Numbered from the stretch's first letter, positions 22,773 to 34,719 are shown. The stretch is 64,000 nt of DNA from Euryodendron excelsum (GCA_033060915.1 CM065394.1:9711501-9775500), one strand, 5' to 3'. The notes: generated by a model from the sequence alone, not told the origin. Program-made: numbers and translations.

Positions 22773-24070
22773 TCAATGACCATTCACCTTGAATACTTTG
22801 GAAGTGGCGAAGCTTTGAATTTCAACTGCATTATGAGGAAAAACATTAGTAACAAGAAAATGTCTAATCCAACGAGAACGCAACTTACCCGGAAACAAAC
22901 AAAGTCTGGACTGGTATAGAAAAACTTTCTGACCAACTTTAAACTCCTTTCTAGAAATCATCTTGTCATGAAAAGCCTTCGTCTTTTCCTTGTAAACCCT
23001 TGCACTCTCATAGGCATCATTACAAATTTCCTCAAACTCTTGTAATTGCAATTTCATATGTTCTCCACTTTCATCCATCTTCATGTTAAAACTCTTGAGA
23101 GCCCAATAAGCTTTGTGTTCTAACTCAACTGGAAGGTGGCACGATTTTCCAAATACCAATTGATAAGGTGACATAGCAATAGGCATTTTATATGCAGTCT
23201 TGTACGCCCACAAAGCATCATCCAATCGCAAACTCCAATCTTTCCTACTTGGATTGACCGTCTTTTTAATGATGGACTTGATCTCTCGATTTGACACTTC
23301 CACTTGTCCACTAGTTTACAGATGATATGAAGTTGACACCTTATGCATTACATGGTACTTTCTCAACAAAGTCGCCACAGTTCGATTGCAAAAATGAGTA
23401 CCTCGATCACTTATTAGAGCTCTTGAAATTCCAAACCTAGAGAATATATTAGATTTGATAAAATCTGCAACAACTTTAGAATCATCAGTCTTGGTGGCTT
23501 TAGCTTTCACCCATTTTGAGACATAATCAACAGCAAGCAAGATATAAACATAACTAAAAGATACAGGAAACGGTCCCATGAAATCAATGCCCCAAACATA
23601 AAAAATTTTACAAAATAGTATGGGATTTTGTGGCATCTCATTCCTGTGGGATATGTTACCTGTCTTTTGACAAGGATCGCATGACTTACAATAAGAATAT
23701 GAATATCGAAATAGAGATGGCCAATAGAAACCACATTTTAGCACTTGTCTCGCCGTTCTTTTGGCTCCAAAATGACCTCCACAAGCATAAGAATGACAAA
23801 AGGTTAAAATAGACATGATTTCATTTTTAGGCACGCACCTTCTGATTACTTGATCCACACAATGCTTCCATAAGCATGGATCATCCCACACATAGTATTT
23901 GGCATCACTCTTGATCTTATCTCTTTGAGCCTTAGACAAACCAATAGGTAGTATGTTAGTAACCAAATAATTTACAATATTTGCATACCAAGGTAATGTC
24001 ACCCTTGCGGAGAACAATTGCTCGTTAGGGAATGTTTCCTGCAAATGAAGTTCATCCTTGACATGAGCTA
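22773..24070 (-). pseudogene. Athila integrase, nearly complete
   Basis: Two frames (24416-23316 tail and 23303-22773). The zinc-binding part has [20 protein letters not shown] and CKSCDPCQK. The core has [14 protein letters not shown] (Asp), [13 protein letters not shown] (Asp) and [12 protein letters not shown] (Glu), so all three catalytic residues remain. Downstream are [20 protein letters not shown] and the C-terminal [20 protein letters not shown] and FKVNGH. One TAA near 23313 (probably from CAA) separates the frames. Confidence 0.92.
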
Positions 24071-24420
24071 AACGACTTAAATGATCGGCGACACGATTTT
24101 CTGTCCCTCTTTTGTCTTTGATCTCCAAATCAAATTCACTCAAGAGAAGTATCCATCTAATTAATCTTGGTTTTGCCTCTTTCTTTGTCATCAAATAATG
24201 AAGAGCTGCATAATGGGAGTAAACAATGACTTTAGTGCCAAGTAAATAAGATCGAAACTTTTCTAAAGCAAAAACAACAGCTAAAAGTTCTTTTTCAATT
24301 GTAGTATAATTTCTCTGAGCATCATTCAAAGTTCTGGAAGCATAATAAATGGCATGAGACGCTTTTGTCAATTCGTTGACCCAAGACAGCGTACTGCATA
24401 ATCGCTTGAGTCGCACATTA
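24071..24420 (-). pseudogene. Athila RNase H
   Basis: Motifs [59 protein letters not shown] and [13 protein letters not shown]. In relatives the third block reads VYTDHAAL; the Asp is His here. The start near 24385-24415 is frameshifted within CDSSDYAV. Confidence 0.88.
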
Positions 24421-25184
24421 TCTCGAAAGGAACGCTCCAGTCAAGAGGCTGGATAACTGGGGTAGAAGTCAATAGTTCCTTTATCTTATCAAACACCTTT
24501 TTACATACTTCATTGAACTCAAAAGCCACGTCCTTTTGTAGTAACTTGCATAGGGGTGCTGCTATTTTGGAGAAGTCCTTGATGAATCTTCAGCAAAAAC
24601 CTGCATGTCCAAGAAAAGAATGAACTTTCCGCACACTAGTGGGATAAGGTAAAGATTAAATAATGTCAACTTTAGTTTTTCTCAATGTCAATTTCCCTAG
24701 ATGAGACAACATAACCTAACACTATGCCTTGTTCAACCATAAAATGACATTTTTCAGAGTTTAACACAAGGTTAGTTTCCATGCATCTTCGAAGAACAAG
24801 TGTAAGGTTATGCAAACAATTATTAAAGGAGTCTCCATAAACTATGAAATCATCCATAAAAACTTCTATGATATGCTTAATATAATCTAAAAATATGCTA
24901 ACCATACACCTTTGGAAAGTGGCGGGGGTGTTGCAAAGACCGAAGGGCATGCGACGATATGCAAAAGTCTCGAATGGGCATGTAAAAGTTGTCTTTTCTT
25001 GATCCTCTGGGGCAATTGCAATCTGAAAATAACTAGAAAAACCATCAAGGAAACAATAGTAAAAATGACCAGCTAACCTTTCAAGCATTTGACCAATAAA
25101 AGGTAAAGTGCAATGGTCCTTGCGAGTTACAACATTTAATTTTCTATAATCTATACAAATCCTCCATTCTGAACACGGGTAGGA
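24421..25184 (-). pseudogene. Athila reverse transcriptase, 5'-truncated
   Basis: The piece 25170-24672 has WRICIDYRKLNVVTRKDH, FLDGFSSYFQIAIAPEDQ, FAYRRMPFGLCNTPATFQRC, EVFMDDFIVYG (catalytic Asp pair MDD in FMDDF) and NSEKCHFMVEQGIVLG. The connection to RNase H is readable at 24670-24421 with stops (HSFLGHAGF, FIKDFSKIA). The first RT residues (PTRVQNG) lie in another frame next to the LTR junction at about 25184; everything upstream is missing. Confidence 0.9.
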
Positions 25185-25512
25185 ACGGATCGGACTACCG
25201 TTCGAACAGTACGTCGAATGCACTTCGAACGGTTAAACTTGCTCTCTGAATCTTTTAAACGCTCTTCGAACCTGGTCTTAACGTGTATCCGTTTGACGTA
25301 GCGTTCGAACTCCTCTTGGGACCGTTCGAACGCCTCTTCGAACGCTGCATGTATTTTTGCTCGAATTTGTCCCTTTTCAGCTAGGATCCTCTTTATGGGC
25401 ATTCCATGGCACCTTAAGTCAAAATATAAGAATAGTGAGTGCTTTTAGGTACCCAATAAGTATAAAAGATTAAACATTACGGGACAAAAATATGATATTT
25501 GCATTCTCATCA
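25184..25512 (-). repeat. Athila 5' LTR remnant
   Basis: The last 330 bp of the LTR (plus-strand side), matching 20925-21258, fused directly to RT coding sequence. It ends CATCA before the duplication CTATA. The 83-aa ORF crossing this junction is not a gene. Confidence 0.9.
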
Positions 25513-25517
25513 CTATA

Positions 25518-26589
25518 CCTAGGGTTTTTGAAAATGATTTTAAAAATACTACCTTAAGAGAGGGTTTTTAGGAAAACAGGTTATTTAGCAACCTTTAGAA
25601 AATATTTAAGCCTTTTTTTAAAATTAAACTTGATTTTGGTCTTTCGAAAACAGTGATCCTAGGTTCGGAGGTTGGTTACGTGTATGGAAGATGCATTAAG
25701 CCATCACCCTACCCCACCCTTACGGTACCTACATGTCCATTGACTTAGATTCACCTATGAGAGTCTTCAACTAACAAATGTTAAATCCTATCCACTTTAG
25801 AAAAAGAATGTTTAAAAAGACATGATGCATGATATGCAAGTGCAAGAAAAGGGAGTTGGAAAATAGATTTGAAAAGAAATTGATTTGATTTTAAAAAGAT
25901 ATTTGAAAAGATAGAATTGAAATTGGAAAGAAAGTTTTGGAGATTGGAAATAGAGATTTGAAAATTGAAATTTGGAATTGGAGATTTGAAAAATATTGTG
26001 ACCGCACCCATGAAAGTTGCCTATGTATCCTTTTTGAGGAATCAGGTCAGTCATAGTTCGGACAAGAGTCCGATAGAAAAGAAGATTTTGATTAGAAAAA
26101 GAAATTGAATTGGAATTTGGGTTAGAAGATTGAGAGATTGAACTTAGACCTAGAATTGGACTTGAAAGAAGATTTGACCCTTGGAAAAGAACTTGAACTA
26201 GATTTGAAAAGATAGGGTTTTAGGAAACCTAGACTTAGGAAAGACTTGAGATTAAGAAAGACTTCACTCAAATGTTGGACTTGGAAGATTAAGGAAGGAT
26301 TGGATTTAGGAAAGATTCGAATTGGGAAGGTTTCAAAATAGGAGAGTTTTGTTTTAGGAAAGTTTTATTTTAGGAAAGATTTCGAATTAGGAAAGTTCCG
26401 TTTTAGGAAAGTTTTAGTTTAGGAAAGTTTTGATTTAGGAAAGTTTTGAAATAGGAAAGGTTTTGAAATAAGAAATGTTTTGAAATAGGAAAGTTTTGAA
26501 AGTAAGAAAGTTTTGAGTTTAGAAAGTTTTAGATTTGCAAAGATTTGAAGTTTAGGAAAGTTAAGAAATAGGGAAAGGGATGGAACTAG
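25518..26589 (-). repeat. Tat copy 2 5' LTR, segment 2
   Basis: Continuation of the LTR after the Athila insert. It contains the block ending CCGCACCCATGAAAGTTGCC (about 26001) and the start of the A/G-rich part with repeated AGGAAAGTTTT. It is cut by the solo LTR at 26590 after ACTAG. Confidence 0.88.
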
Positions 26590-27399
26590 TGTCGCGCCCA
26601 GATTTTTCGCGCCCGAGGAATACTCACCCAAGCGGGAAAAATGCTGTACTCTCTCGTTAGAACTCACCCTCCTAGAAGAATGAGTGCGACTAGGTTTTAA
26701 TTGAAAATAGGTTTGAATAAAGGGCTTTTGAAAAAGATTCGGAGTCGCCACCTAACTTGATTAAGGTGAGTTAGGTCACCTAAAAACTAAGCATAATCCG
26801 AAGACTACACTTAGGGTTTTGGAAAACGATTTTGGGAAAAACCACCTCAAGAGAGGGTTTTTAAGAAAAATAGGTTGTTTGGCAACCTTTGGAAAATATT
26901 TAGCCCTTTTTAAAAAAATAACTCCTTTTTGGTCTTTGAAAACAGTGATCTAAGTTCGGAGGTTGGTTACGTGTAGGGAAGACACACTAAGCTATCACCC
27001 TACCCCGCCCTTTCGGTACCTACATGTCAATCTACCCTAGATTCACCTATGAGAGTCTTCAATTAACTATAGTTCAACCCTATTTACTTTTAGAAAAACA
27101 ATGTTTGAAAAAAATGATATGCAAGCAATAGAAAAGAATTGAAAAATAGATTTAAAAGGAGATTGCTTTGATTTGAAAATAGATTTGAACAGATGGAATT
27201 GAAATTGGAAATTTTGGAAATTTGAAAATGGAAAGTTTGAAAATAGATGGGAATTTGAGATTTGGAAAGAATTTTGAAACCGCACCCACGAGGGTGGAAT
27301 TGAAAGTTTGAAAAATATTGTGACCGCACCTATGAAGGTTGCCTACGTATCCCTTTGGGGGAATCAGGTCAGTCGTAGTTCGGACAAGAGTCCGATTGA

Positions 27400-29250
27400 A
27401 AATAGAAGAGTGGATTGAAAAAGGAACTTGAATTGGACATTGAATGTGATTTGAAATTAGAAAAGGAGATTTGAAATTGGAATTGAGAGGATTGGACTTG
27501 CTTTGGAAAGATTGATTTTGGAAAGACTTGGTTTTAGAAAGAAGGAGGTTTAGGAAACCTAGACTTGAGATTAAGAAGGATTGGATTGGAATGTTGGATT
27601 TGGAAGATTTGGAAGGATTTGGAAACTTGAAATTTAGGAAAGATTTGGATTAGAAAAGTTTCGAATTAGGAAAATGTTATCTTTGGAAAGTTTCATTTTT
27701 GGAAAGTTTTAGAATTAGGAAAGGTTTGGGTTTAAGAAAGTTTCAACTTAGGAAAGTTTCGAATTTAGAAATGTTTGAAAAGAGAAGTTTTGATTTTGGA
27801 AAGTTTTGAAAACAAGGAAGTTTTGAAAATAAGAAAGTTTCGTTTTAGAAAAGGTTTGAAAAAGGAAAGTTTTTAGTTTAGGAAATGTTTGAATTAAGAA
27901 AGTTTCAACTTAAGAAAGTCTTAAATTAAGAAAGTTTTTGAATTTAGAAAAGTCTTAGATTTGGAAAGATTTGAAGTTTAAGAGAGTTTAGAATTTAGAA
28001 AGACTTGGGTTTAGAAAGATTTAAGTCAAGAAAGTTTCAAATTTAGAAAGTTTTGAATTTGGAAAGATTTGAAATTGGAAAGATTAGAATTTTAGAAAGA
28101 TTTGAAATTTGGAAAGTTTAGGATTTAGAAAGTTTTAGAGTTTAGAAAGATTTAAGATTTTAGAAAATTTTAGAGTTTTTAGAAAATCTTGAAAATTAAG
28201 AAAGGTTTGAATTTAGGAAAGGTTTAAAAGCTTAAATTTAGAAAGTTAAGATTTGGAAAAGGGGTTGAATTAGGAAAGGGTTGAATTAGGAAAGATTTGA
28301 AAGTTGAGTTTTAAAATTTAGGAAAGATTTTTATGTTCAAGTTTTGGGAACTTAAGGTTTAGGAAAGTGGAAGTTTAGGAAAAATTTAGATTTTGAAATT
28401 TAAGGAAAGATTTAAAGTTTAGGTTTAGGGAACTTATGGTTTAGGAAGGAATTGAATTAAGAAAGGTTTGGATTAGGAAGGGATTGGATTTGGTTTCTAA
28501 AAAGAGAAGGTTTGATTTTGTTTCCAAAAACGGAGGATAAGATCTAATTTCCTAAACGGGGAGATCTGATTTGGTTTCCTAAAGGGAAGATAGGATTTGG
28601 CAAGGGTTTGGAAAGGGAGATTCTAGAAACCCTAGATTTGAAAAACCATAGTTTTGACGTAGAAAATAGGTTTTGGAAACATGTATAGTTTGGATGTAGA
28701 AAACAAAAGATTTTGGAAACCCAGGTTTAGGGCAAAGTTCGAAATCCATGTTTTTGGGAAGAAAATTAGGGTTTCTTAATTGTGAGTTCTAGGGCTTGAC
28801 TTGGGCTCTAAGAAAAGAGTTTTTAGAAAGTGTGTTTTTAGAAACGTAGATTTTCTAGAAGGGAATCCTAGGGAGGAATTTTTGGAAAGTGAATTTGGAA
28901 AGAGAGTTTTTGGAAAGAGATTTTAGAGAGAAGAAGTTTTTGGAAAGCATGTTTTTGGAAACGTAGATTTTGGAAGGAAGATCCTAGGGGGGAATTTCTA
29001 GAAGGGAGATTTTGGAAAAGAGAGTTTTTGGAAAGATTTTTAGGGAGCGTTTTTAGGAAGGTGAATTTAGGGAGAAGATTTTGGAAACGAGTCGAAAAAG
29101 GGAGTTTTGAAAAATATATTTTGGAAGGGAGTTTTTGAAAACAATTTTTGGAGAAGAGAGTTTTAGGAAAGTATGTTGAAAAAGAGATTTTTAGGAGGAA
29201 ATTCTTGGAGAGAGAGAGTTTTTGGAAAGTATAAAAACATCTCACTTTCC
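27400..29250 (+). repeat. A/G-rich quasi-periodic tract
   Basis: The plus strand is strongly purine-biased, built from variants of TTTAGGAAAGTTTTGAA at loose 12-20-bp spacing. The same tract occurs at 26100-26580, 37020-38700, 52680-54480 and, partly, 1-250 and 31790-32640. It lies downstream of the LTR promoter, so the element's RNA is pyrimidine-rich here. ORFs in it (for example 110 to 125 aa, Phe/Ser/Lys-rich) are low-complexity artefacts. Confidence 0.8.
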
Positions 29251-30116
29251 TAAAGCGATTCTAGCCATAAGAGGGCTAGAACCACTTTAAGAAAGTGGTT
29301 TTGAAAACAAAGTTTGAAAATATAGGCCAAAAGGCCACTTTTAATATAACACTTTCCTAAAGCAACCCTAGCCATGGAAAGGCTAGAATCACCCTAGAAT
29401 TGTGGTTTTGAAAACAAGTTTTTGAAAAAGAGATTTTGATGCAATTTTGAAAACAAGTTTGAAAATGATTTTTGAAAACAACTTTTTGAAAACGGATTTT
29501 GGAAGATGCAAGACTATGATATGCACAATGCAATTTGGGGTCGTGAACATACAAGGTTAAGGCTTCACCACATAATCAAGGGGGCCGGACCCACTTGGTC
29601 TTTGGTTAGACTAGAAGAAAGCCCCCGACACGGTGACTCTCCAATAGTCCAATCCTACACATGGACCGGGAATCCCCTTGTTTCAAGCATGCAAAGAAAG
29701 GGTGGGAAAGAGATGGGGGATTAAAATAGAGAAAACCCAAGTGGGTTGGAGAGAGAAGAGAGAGGGGGGAAGTGCAGAAAGTTAAAGAGAAAGCCTACCT
29801 TGTTTCTTGTTTATTTTGCGCGCCGTGCAGTCTTCGATCTTCGGTCTTCGGTCTTGATCTTCACCTTCAGTCTTCAGGGATTGTCTTCAAGCTTTGGATG
29901 GCTGCTCTTCAAGTCTTCAGAGAGTGGTTGAAGGCTAGTGTATGAGTGTATGGAGGAGTGTATGAGTGTATAGGAGGCTAGGGTTTATGTATGGTGGCTA
30001 GGGTTTGGAAAAACCTAGGGAGGCTAGGGTTTTTGGAGGTGCTCGAGCTCTGTATATCGAATTGTGTGATTTTTAGGTTCAGTTTGCAGACCTCTTTCAC
30101 GTTGAACGAGGCTCTG

Positions 30117-30124
30117 TATTTATA
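30117..30124 (-). promoter_or_regulatory. TATA box, solo LTR
   Basis: The minus strand reads CTATAAATACAGAGCC. The palindrome CTGGCGCCACTAGTAGTGGC lies just upstream on the minus strand (30177-30201). Confidence 0.75.
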
Positions 30125-30439
30125 GAGGGAAGACAAGCCTGGCGCCTGTTGCAGTGGCGCTAGGGCAAAATTTACACTGGCGCCACTAGTAGTGGCGTCA
30201 GGCCATTTTTTGGCTTGGCGCCCAACCATTTAGGAAACAATTAAGGTCGGCAAGCAACGTATCTTTGACTAGATTTGGGCACCTGCACTAGTGACTACCA
30301 TGTAAACTTTAGCCTGGCTTCACTAGGAGTGACTTCGGAAAGTCCGGGAATGATTTGAAAGAGTCGGGAATGACCCGGGAGGCCGGAAAGGAGCAGGAAC
30401 ACTTAAAATAGTGTCCTGGAGATATTTGACTTGAAAAAT

Positions 30440-30950
30440 GAAGATAAGGTGGGTCGGAAAGGTTGACCGAGCCTTTAGGGGCAAAACGGTCAATCGGACT
30501 AGGAAACTACCGGGACAGACTCAGACTGTCCCGGAAGAAGACTTGGGATCTGGAAACATTATTTAGAATGTTCTCAGAGGTTTCCGGTTTGATTCCCAAA
30601 GCCGGCGTAGTCGGAAAAGGAGACCGGCCCACTAGGGGCAAAACGGTCATTTTGTATCGGGTTTGCCGAAACTGACTCGGAATGGTCCAGAAAGGTAAAG
30701 GAAGGTCGAGAACACTATAAAAAGTATTTCCGGGTCATTACCGGTTTGATACCTAGAGCCGGTGTGGTTGAAGAAGGAGACCGGCCCTCCAGGGGCAAAA
30801 CGGTCATTTTGTAACGGGTTGGCCGGAACTAACTCGGAATGATCCGGAAAGAGAAGGGAAGGTTGAGAGCACTATAAAAAGCAATCTCAGAGGGTTACCG
30901 GTTTGATACCCAGAGCCGGTGTGGTTCTCGGGGCGTTCGGATTCCTAGGG
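30440..30950. repeat. About 157-bp tandem array, solo LTR
   Basis: About three units with the shared blocks ACCGGTTTGATACC, GAGCCGGTGTGGT, GACCGGCCCACTAGGGGC and AAAACGGTCATTTTGTA. Related arrays lie at 39950-40580 and 55590-56230. In copy 2 (near 33650) this array is almost wholly deleted. Confidence 0.8.
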
Positions 30951-31049
30951 GCAAAATGGTCATCTTGACCGAAAAGTCTCGGAAAAGGTCCTAAGGGTAG
31001 TTTGGTCCTTTTCCACCGAAGTGGGCTAACAGCCACGGGTGTTGACCTA

Positions 31050-31555
31050 AGTTTTGAGTGTTTCCGCCACTCGGACGGGGTTGAGTATTTCCACTACTCG
31101 GACGAGGTTGACGATTTGAGAGTATTTCCGCTACTCTAATAGTTCTGTGAGTATTTCCGCTACTCTAACGGTTCTGTGAGTATTTCCGCTACTCTAACGG
31201 CTCTGTGAGTATTTCTGCTACTCTAACGATTGTGTGAGTAGTTTTGTTACTCGGATCGTCTCGAGGAATAAACTGTCTCGAGAGAGGGATTGGAAAGGGG
31301 TCTTACTGTCTCCGAAGAGATGTGCCTGGATTGGAACCATCTCGAGGAATAAACTGTCTCGAGAAAGGGATTGGAAAGGGGTCTTACCATCTCCGAAGAG
31401 ACGTGCCTGGGTTTTGAGTGTTTCCGCCACTCTAACGGTGTGAGTATTTTCGCTACTCTAACGGTTTGGTGAGTACTTCCGCTACTCTAACGGTTTTGTG
31501 AGTGTTTTTGCCACTCTAACGGTTTTGTGAGTAGTTTTGCTACTCGGACCGTCTC
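31050..31555. repeat. 29-bp hairpin repeats with 81-bp units between
   Basis: Two clusters (31050-31260 and 31405-31550) of the 29-bp unit GAGTATTTCCGCTACTCTAA plus CGGTTCTGT. Each unit has the inverted arms GAGTA and TACTC around a 7-base loop. Between them are about two 81-bp-type units (31255-31410). Confidence 0.85.
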
Positions 31556-31791
31556 GAGGAATAAACTGTCTCGCGAGAGGGATTGGAATTGGAATAAGAA
31601 AGGACAATGCCCCTAAGGGCATTTTGGTCATTTTGCCTCTATTTGGGCCTGGCAGGCCTGCGAAGCGATTTAAAGACAGAATTTGGACCTAAAGGATTGG
31701 TTTCGATTGGAATATGTCCACAATGACTTGAAAACAAGTCTGGACGGAGTGTAGACTGCCGAGCGATCAAAAATGGGGTGCTTATAACTAG

Positions 31792-34719
31792 GAAAGGGTT
31801 GAATTAGGAAAGATTTGGAAGCTTAAAGTTTAAGAAAAGATTTTAAACGCTCAAGTTTTGGAAACTTGAGGCTTGGAAAGGTATGAGATTAGGAATGATT
31901 TAAATTAGGAAAGATTTGGAGTTGGAAGGATTGAGATTCCTATTTCCTAAAACAACGGGTTGGATTTTGTTCTAAAAGAAGCGTTTTGATTTTGTTTCCA
32001 AAAACTAAGGATTGTATCTAGTTTCCTAAAAGGGAAGATTGGCTTTGGTTTCCTAAACGGGAGATTGAATTTGGCATGGATTTGGAAGGGGAAGTTTTAG
32101 AAACCCTAGATTTGGAAGACTATAGTTTTGACATAGAAAATAGATTTTGGAAACCTATATAAGTTTGATGTAGAAAACAAGAGGTTTTGGAAACCTAGGT
32201 TTTAAGGCAAGATTGAAAATCATGTTTTTGGAAAGAAAAACTAGGGTTTCCTAATCGTGGGTTCTAAGGTTTGACTTGGACTCTAAGGAAGGAGATTTTG
32301 GAAAGTGATTTTTTGGAAGAAAATCCTAGAGAGGAGTTTCTAGAAGGTGAGTTTTGAAGAGAAAGTTTTTAGAAAGATTTTTGGAAGGAGATTGCTGGAA
32401 ATAGTTTTCAGGAAAGAGATTTAGGGTGCGTTTTTAGAAAGTGAATTTTGAGAAGAGTGTTTTCGAAAGGAGTTTAAAAAGAAGTTTTGAGAAATAGATT
32501 TTTGGAGGGAGTTTTTGAAAACAATTTTGGAAAGGAGATTGGAGAGAGTATTTAGAAAGTATGTTAGAAAAGAGATTTCTAGAGGGATAGATTTGAAAAG
32601 AGAGTTTTTAGAAAGTATATAAAATATCTCACTTTCTTAAAGCGATTCTAACCATAAGAAGATTAGAACCACTTTAAGATATTGGTTTTAAAAACAACAA
32701 GGATTTAAAAATATAGACCATATAAGTCACTTTAAATGTAACACTTTCTTAAAGCAACCCTAGCCACGAAAAACTAGAATCACCTTAGGATTGTGATTTT
32801 GAAAACAAGTTTTGAAAAAATAGGTTTTGATGTAAGTTTGAAAATAATGTTAATGCAAGTTTTGAAAACAAAGTTTGAAAACGAATTTTAGAAGAATGCA
32901 AGATCATGATATGCACAATGCAAGTTGGGGTCATGAACATACAAGGTTAAAGGCTTCACCACATAATCAAAGGGGCCGAACCCACGTGGTCTCCGGTTAG
33001 ACTAAAAGAAAGCCCTCGACACGGTGACCATCCAATAGCTTAATCCTACACATGGACCAGGAAGTCCCTTGTTTCAAGCATGCAAGAAAGGGGGGGAAGA
33101 AAATGGGGGATTAAAATAGAAGAAAACCACAGTGGGTTCAGAGAGAGAAGAGAGGGGGAAGATGCGTAAACTTAAATAGAAAGCCTACCTTGTGTCTTGT
33201 TTATTTTGCTTTACTTTACGCGCTTTACTTTTCTTGCTTTGCTTCGGTCTTCATTTCAGTTTTCGTCTTGATCTTCAAGAACTTTAGTTTGGAGTACTTC
33301 AAGTCTTCAATGGATGCTTTGGAGGCTAGTGTATGAGTTTATGTGAATGTATATGAGTATGGAGGCTAGGGTTTAGAGAACCTAAAGGAGCTAGGGTTTA
33401 GGGAGGCACGAGCTCTGTGTATTGAAAAGTAGGGTTTTTAGACTGAGTTTGCAGACCTCTTTCACACTGGAGAAGGTTCTGTATTTATAGACAGAGGATG
33501 AACCTAGAGCCTATTGCGGTGGCACTAGGCTAAAAATTCTTTCTAGTGGCGCCAGCTAGTTAAGAAAGTTTTAAGGTCAGCAAGCAATGTATCTTAAGAA
33601 TATTTGGGTGCCTGTACTAGTGACTACCATGCAATTTTTAGTCTAGCTTCACTAGGTGTGGTCCCCGGTGCGTTCGAATGCCTAGGGGCAAAATGGTCAT
33701 CTTGACTGGATAGTCTCGGAACTGGCCCGAAACTAACTAGAAGGCACCTAATCATGCCAGATTGCCTTTCAGACAATCTTGGAAGGATGGGCTTACCGTT
33801 CTGAGGACTTAGGTATTTTTTTGAGAAACGTGCCGAAAATGGCCCTAGGGGTAGTTTGGTCATTTTTCACCGAAGTGGGCTAGCAGGCACCGGTGTTGAC
33901 CTGGGTTTTGAGTGTTTCTGCCACTCTAACGGCGGTCCCATGATACAGGGGTTTGTTGGCAATTCCCAATATCGACCTGTTTATGAGTATTTCTATTACT
34001 CTAACGGTTGCAATGTTTGCGAGTACTTCCGCTACTCTAATGGTTTGTAATCATCCCCGAGACTGCCTAATCTCGGGAAGCTGCTAAAGGGACTTAGCGC
34101 ATAAGAATCAGCTTTCTCGGAAGGCGTGCCGAAACGGACCTTTCTGCATTGGCGGGTTAACAGGCACCAAAGGTGGACCGTTCTACCATCTCGGGGACTT
34201 GGGGTCTCATCCCGGTCGACGGGTTTGAAAGGACTTACCATTCCGAAGAAACATTCTTCAAAAAAAGTGTCGAAAAGGATAGACTTACTATCTCGAGGAA
34301 TCAACTTTCACGAGAGAGGGATTGGAATTGGAATTTGAATTGGAATTGAAAAAGGGCACTTACCGTTTTCGAGAAGATGTGCCTACGAGATTTGAAGGGG
34401 ACTTACCGTCTTTGGGAAGACGCGCCTATTAGAATTGAAAAGGGGACTTACAGTCTTCAGAAAGACATGCCTGTTGGAATTGGAAAGGGGATTTACCGTC
34501 TTCGGAAAGACGTGCCTGATTTGGAATTGGACCGAACAATGCCCCCAAAGGCATTTTGGTCATTTCACTTCTATTTGGGCCAAGCGAGCCCGCGAAGCGA
34601 TGAATTGACGGGATTAGACTTGAGAAAGTTGATTTAGATTGGGAATATGTCCACATTGACTTGAATACAAGTCTGGACAGACTGTAGAATGCCAAATGGT
34701 CAAAAATGGGGTGCTTACA
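31792..34719 (-). repeat. Tat copy 2 5' LTR, segment 3
   Basis: The LTR resumes after the solo LTR and ends CTTACA at 34719. A minus-strand TATA box lies at 33482-33489. The 157-bp array is collapsed at about 33650, where the 'cttcactagg' block joins GTGTGGTCCCCGGTGCG directly. A 45-bp array sits at 34330-34530. Close similarity to 1-2762. Confidence 0.88.
33482..33489 (-). promoter_or_regulatory. TATA box, Tat copy 2 5' LTR
   Basis: The minus strand reads CTATAAATACAGAACC. In this LTR the flanking GGCGCC palindromes are reduced to a single damaged half (33530-33560). Confidence 0.65.

Larger units (their letters stand above)
20004..25512 (-). mobile_element. Athila-type Ty3/gypsy element, internally deleted
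   Basis: The element has TG at 20004 and CA at 25511-25512, with 5-bp duplications CTATA on both sides. In minus orientation it has a 330-bp remnant of the 5' LTR, a pol from inside RT to the integrase end, a 3' untranslated region, a polypurine tract and a complete 3' LTR of 1255 bp. The primer site, gag, protease and the start of RT are lost in one deletion joining about 25184. RT and integrase motifs are most like the Athila lineage. Confidence 0.9.
26590..31786 (-). mobile_element. Solo Tat LTR (5197 bp)
   Basis: A complete LTR with TG at 26590 and a mutated end (CTTATA at 31781-31786 in place of CTTACA). It is flanked by ACTAG at 26585-26589 and 31787-31791. Both flanks continue one interrupted LTR of copy 2. 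No internal sequence remains, so this is the product of LTR-LTR recombination of a full element. It includes the A/G-rich part (27100-29250), a TATA box, and tandem arrays. Confidence 0.9.
13435..34719 (-). mobile_element. Ty3/gypsy Tat-type element, copy 2 (nested, truncated)
   Basis: Internal region 13435-19782 (integrase fragment, dual RNase H, RT, protease, gag end, leader, primer site) followed on the high side by its 5' LTR, which starts at 19783 (TGTCGCGCCCAG on the plus strand) and ends at 34719 (GTGCTTACA). The LTR is split by an Athila element and by a solo LTR. Most of gag, the integrase C-terminus and any antisense ORF are missing. The 3' LTR may be the fragment at 1-2762. To the right the LTR abuts ATCAT and then the LTR of copy 4, so copy 2 appears to have inserted into that LTR. 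Confidence 0.85.

Noticed and set aside
25151..25402. 83-aa frame MPIKRILAEKG...
   Set aside because: It is antisense-LTR sequence running into a few RT codons; no domain and no counterpart in the complete LTR.
28868..29245. Phe/Ser/Lys-rich frames in the A/G-rich tract (also 52270-52659 and 36599-36973)
   Set aside because: They reflect base composition of the antisense strand of the LTR tract; no start context, domain or constraint is visible.
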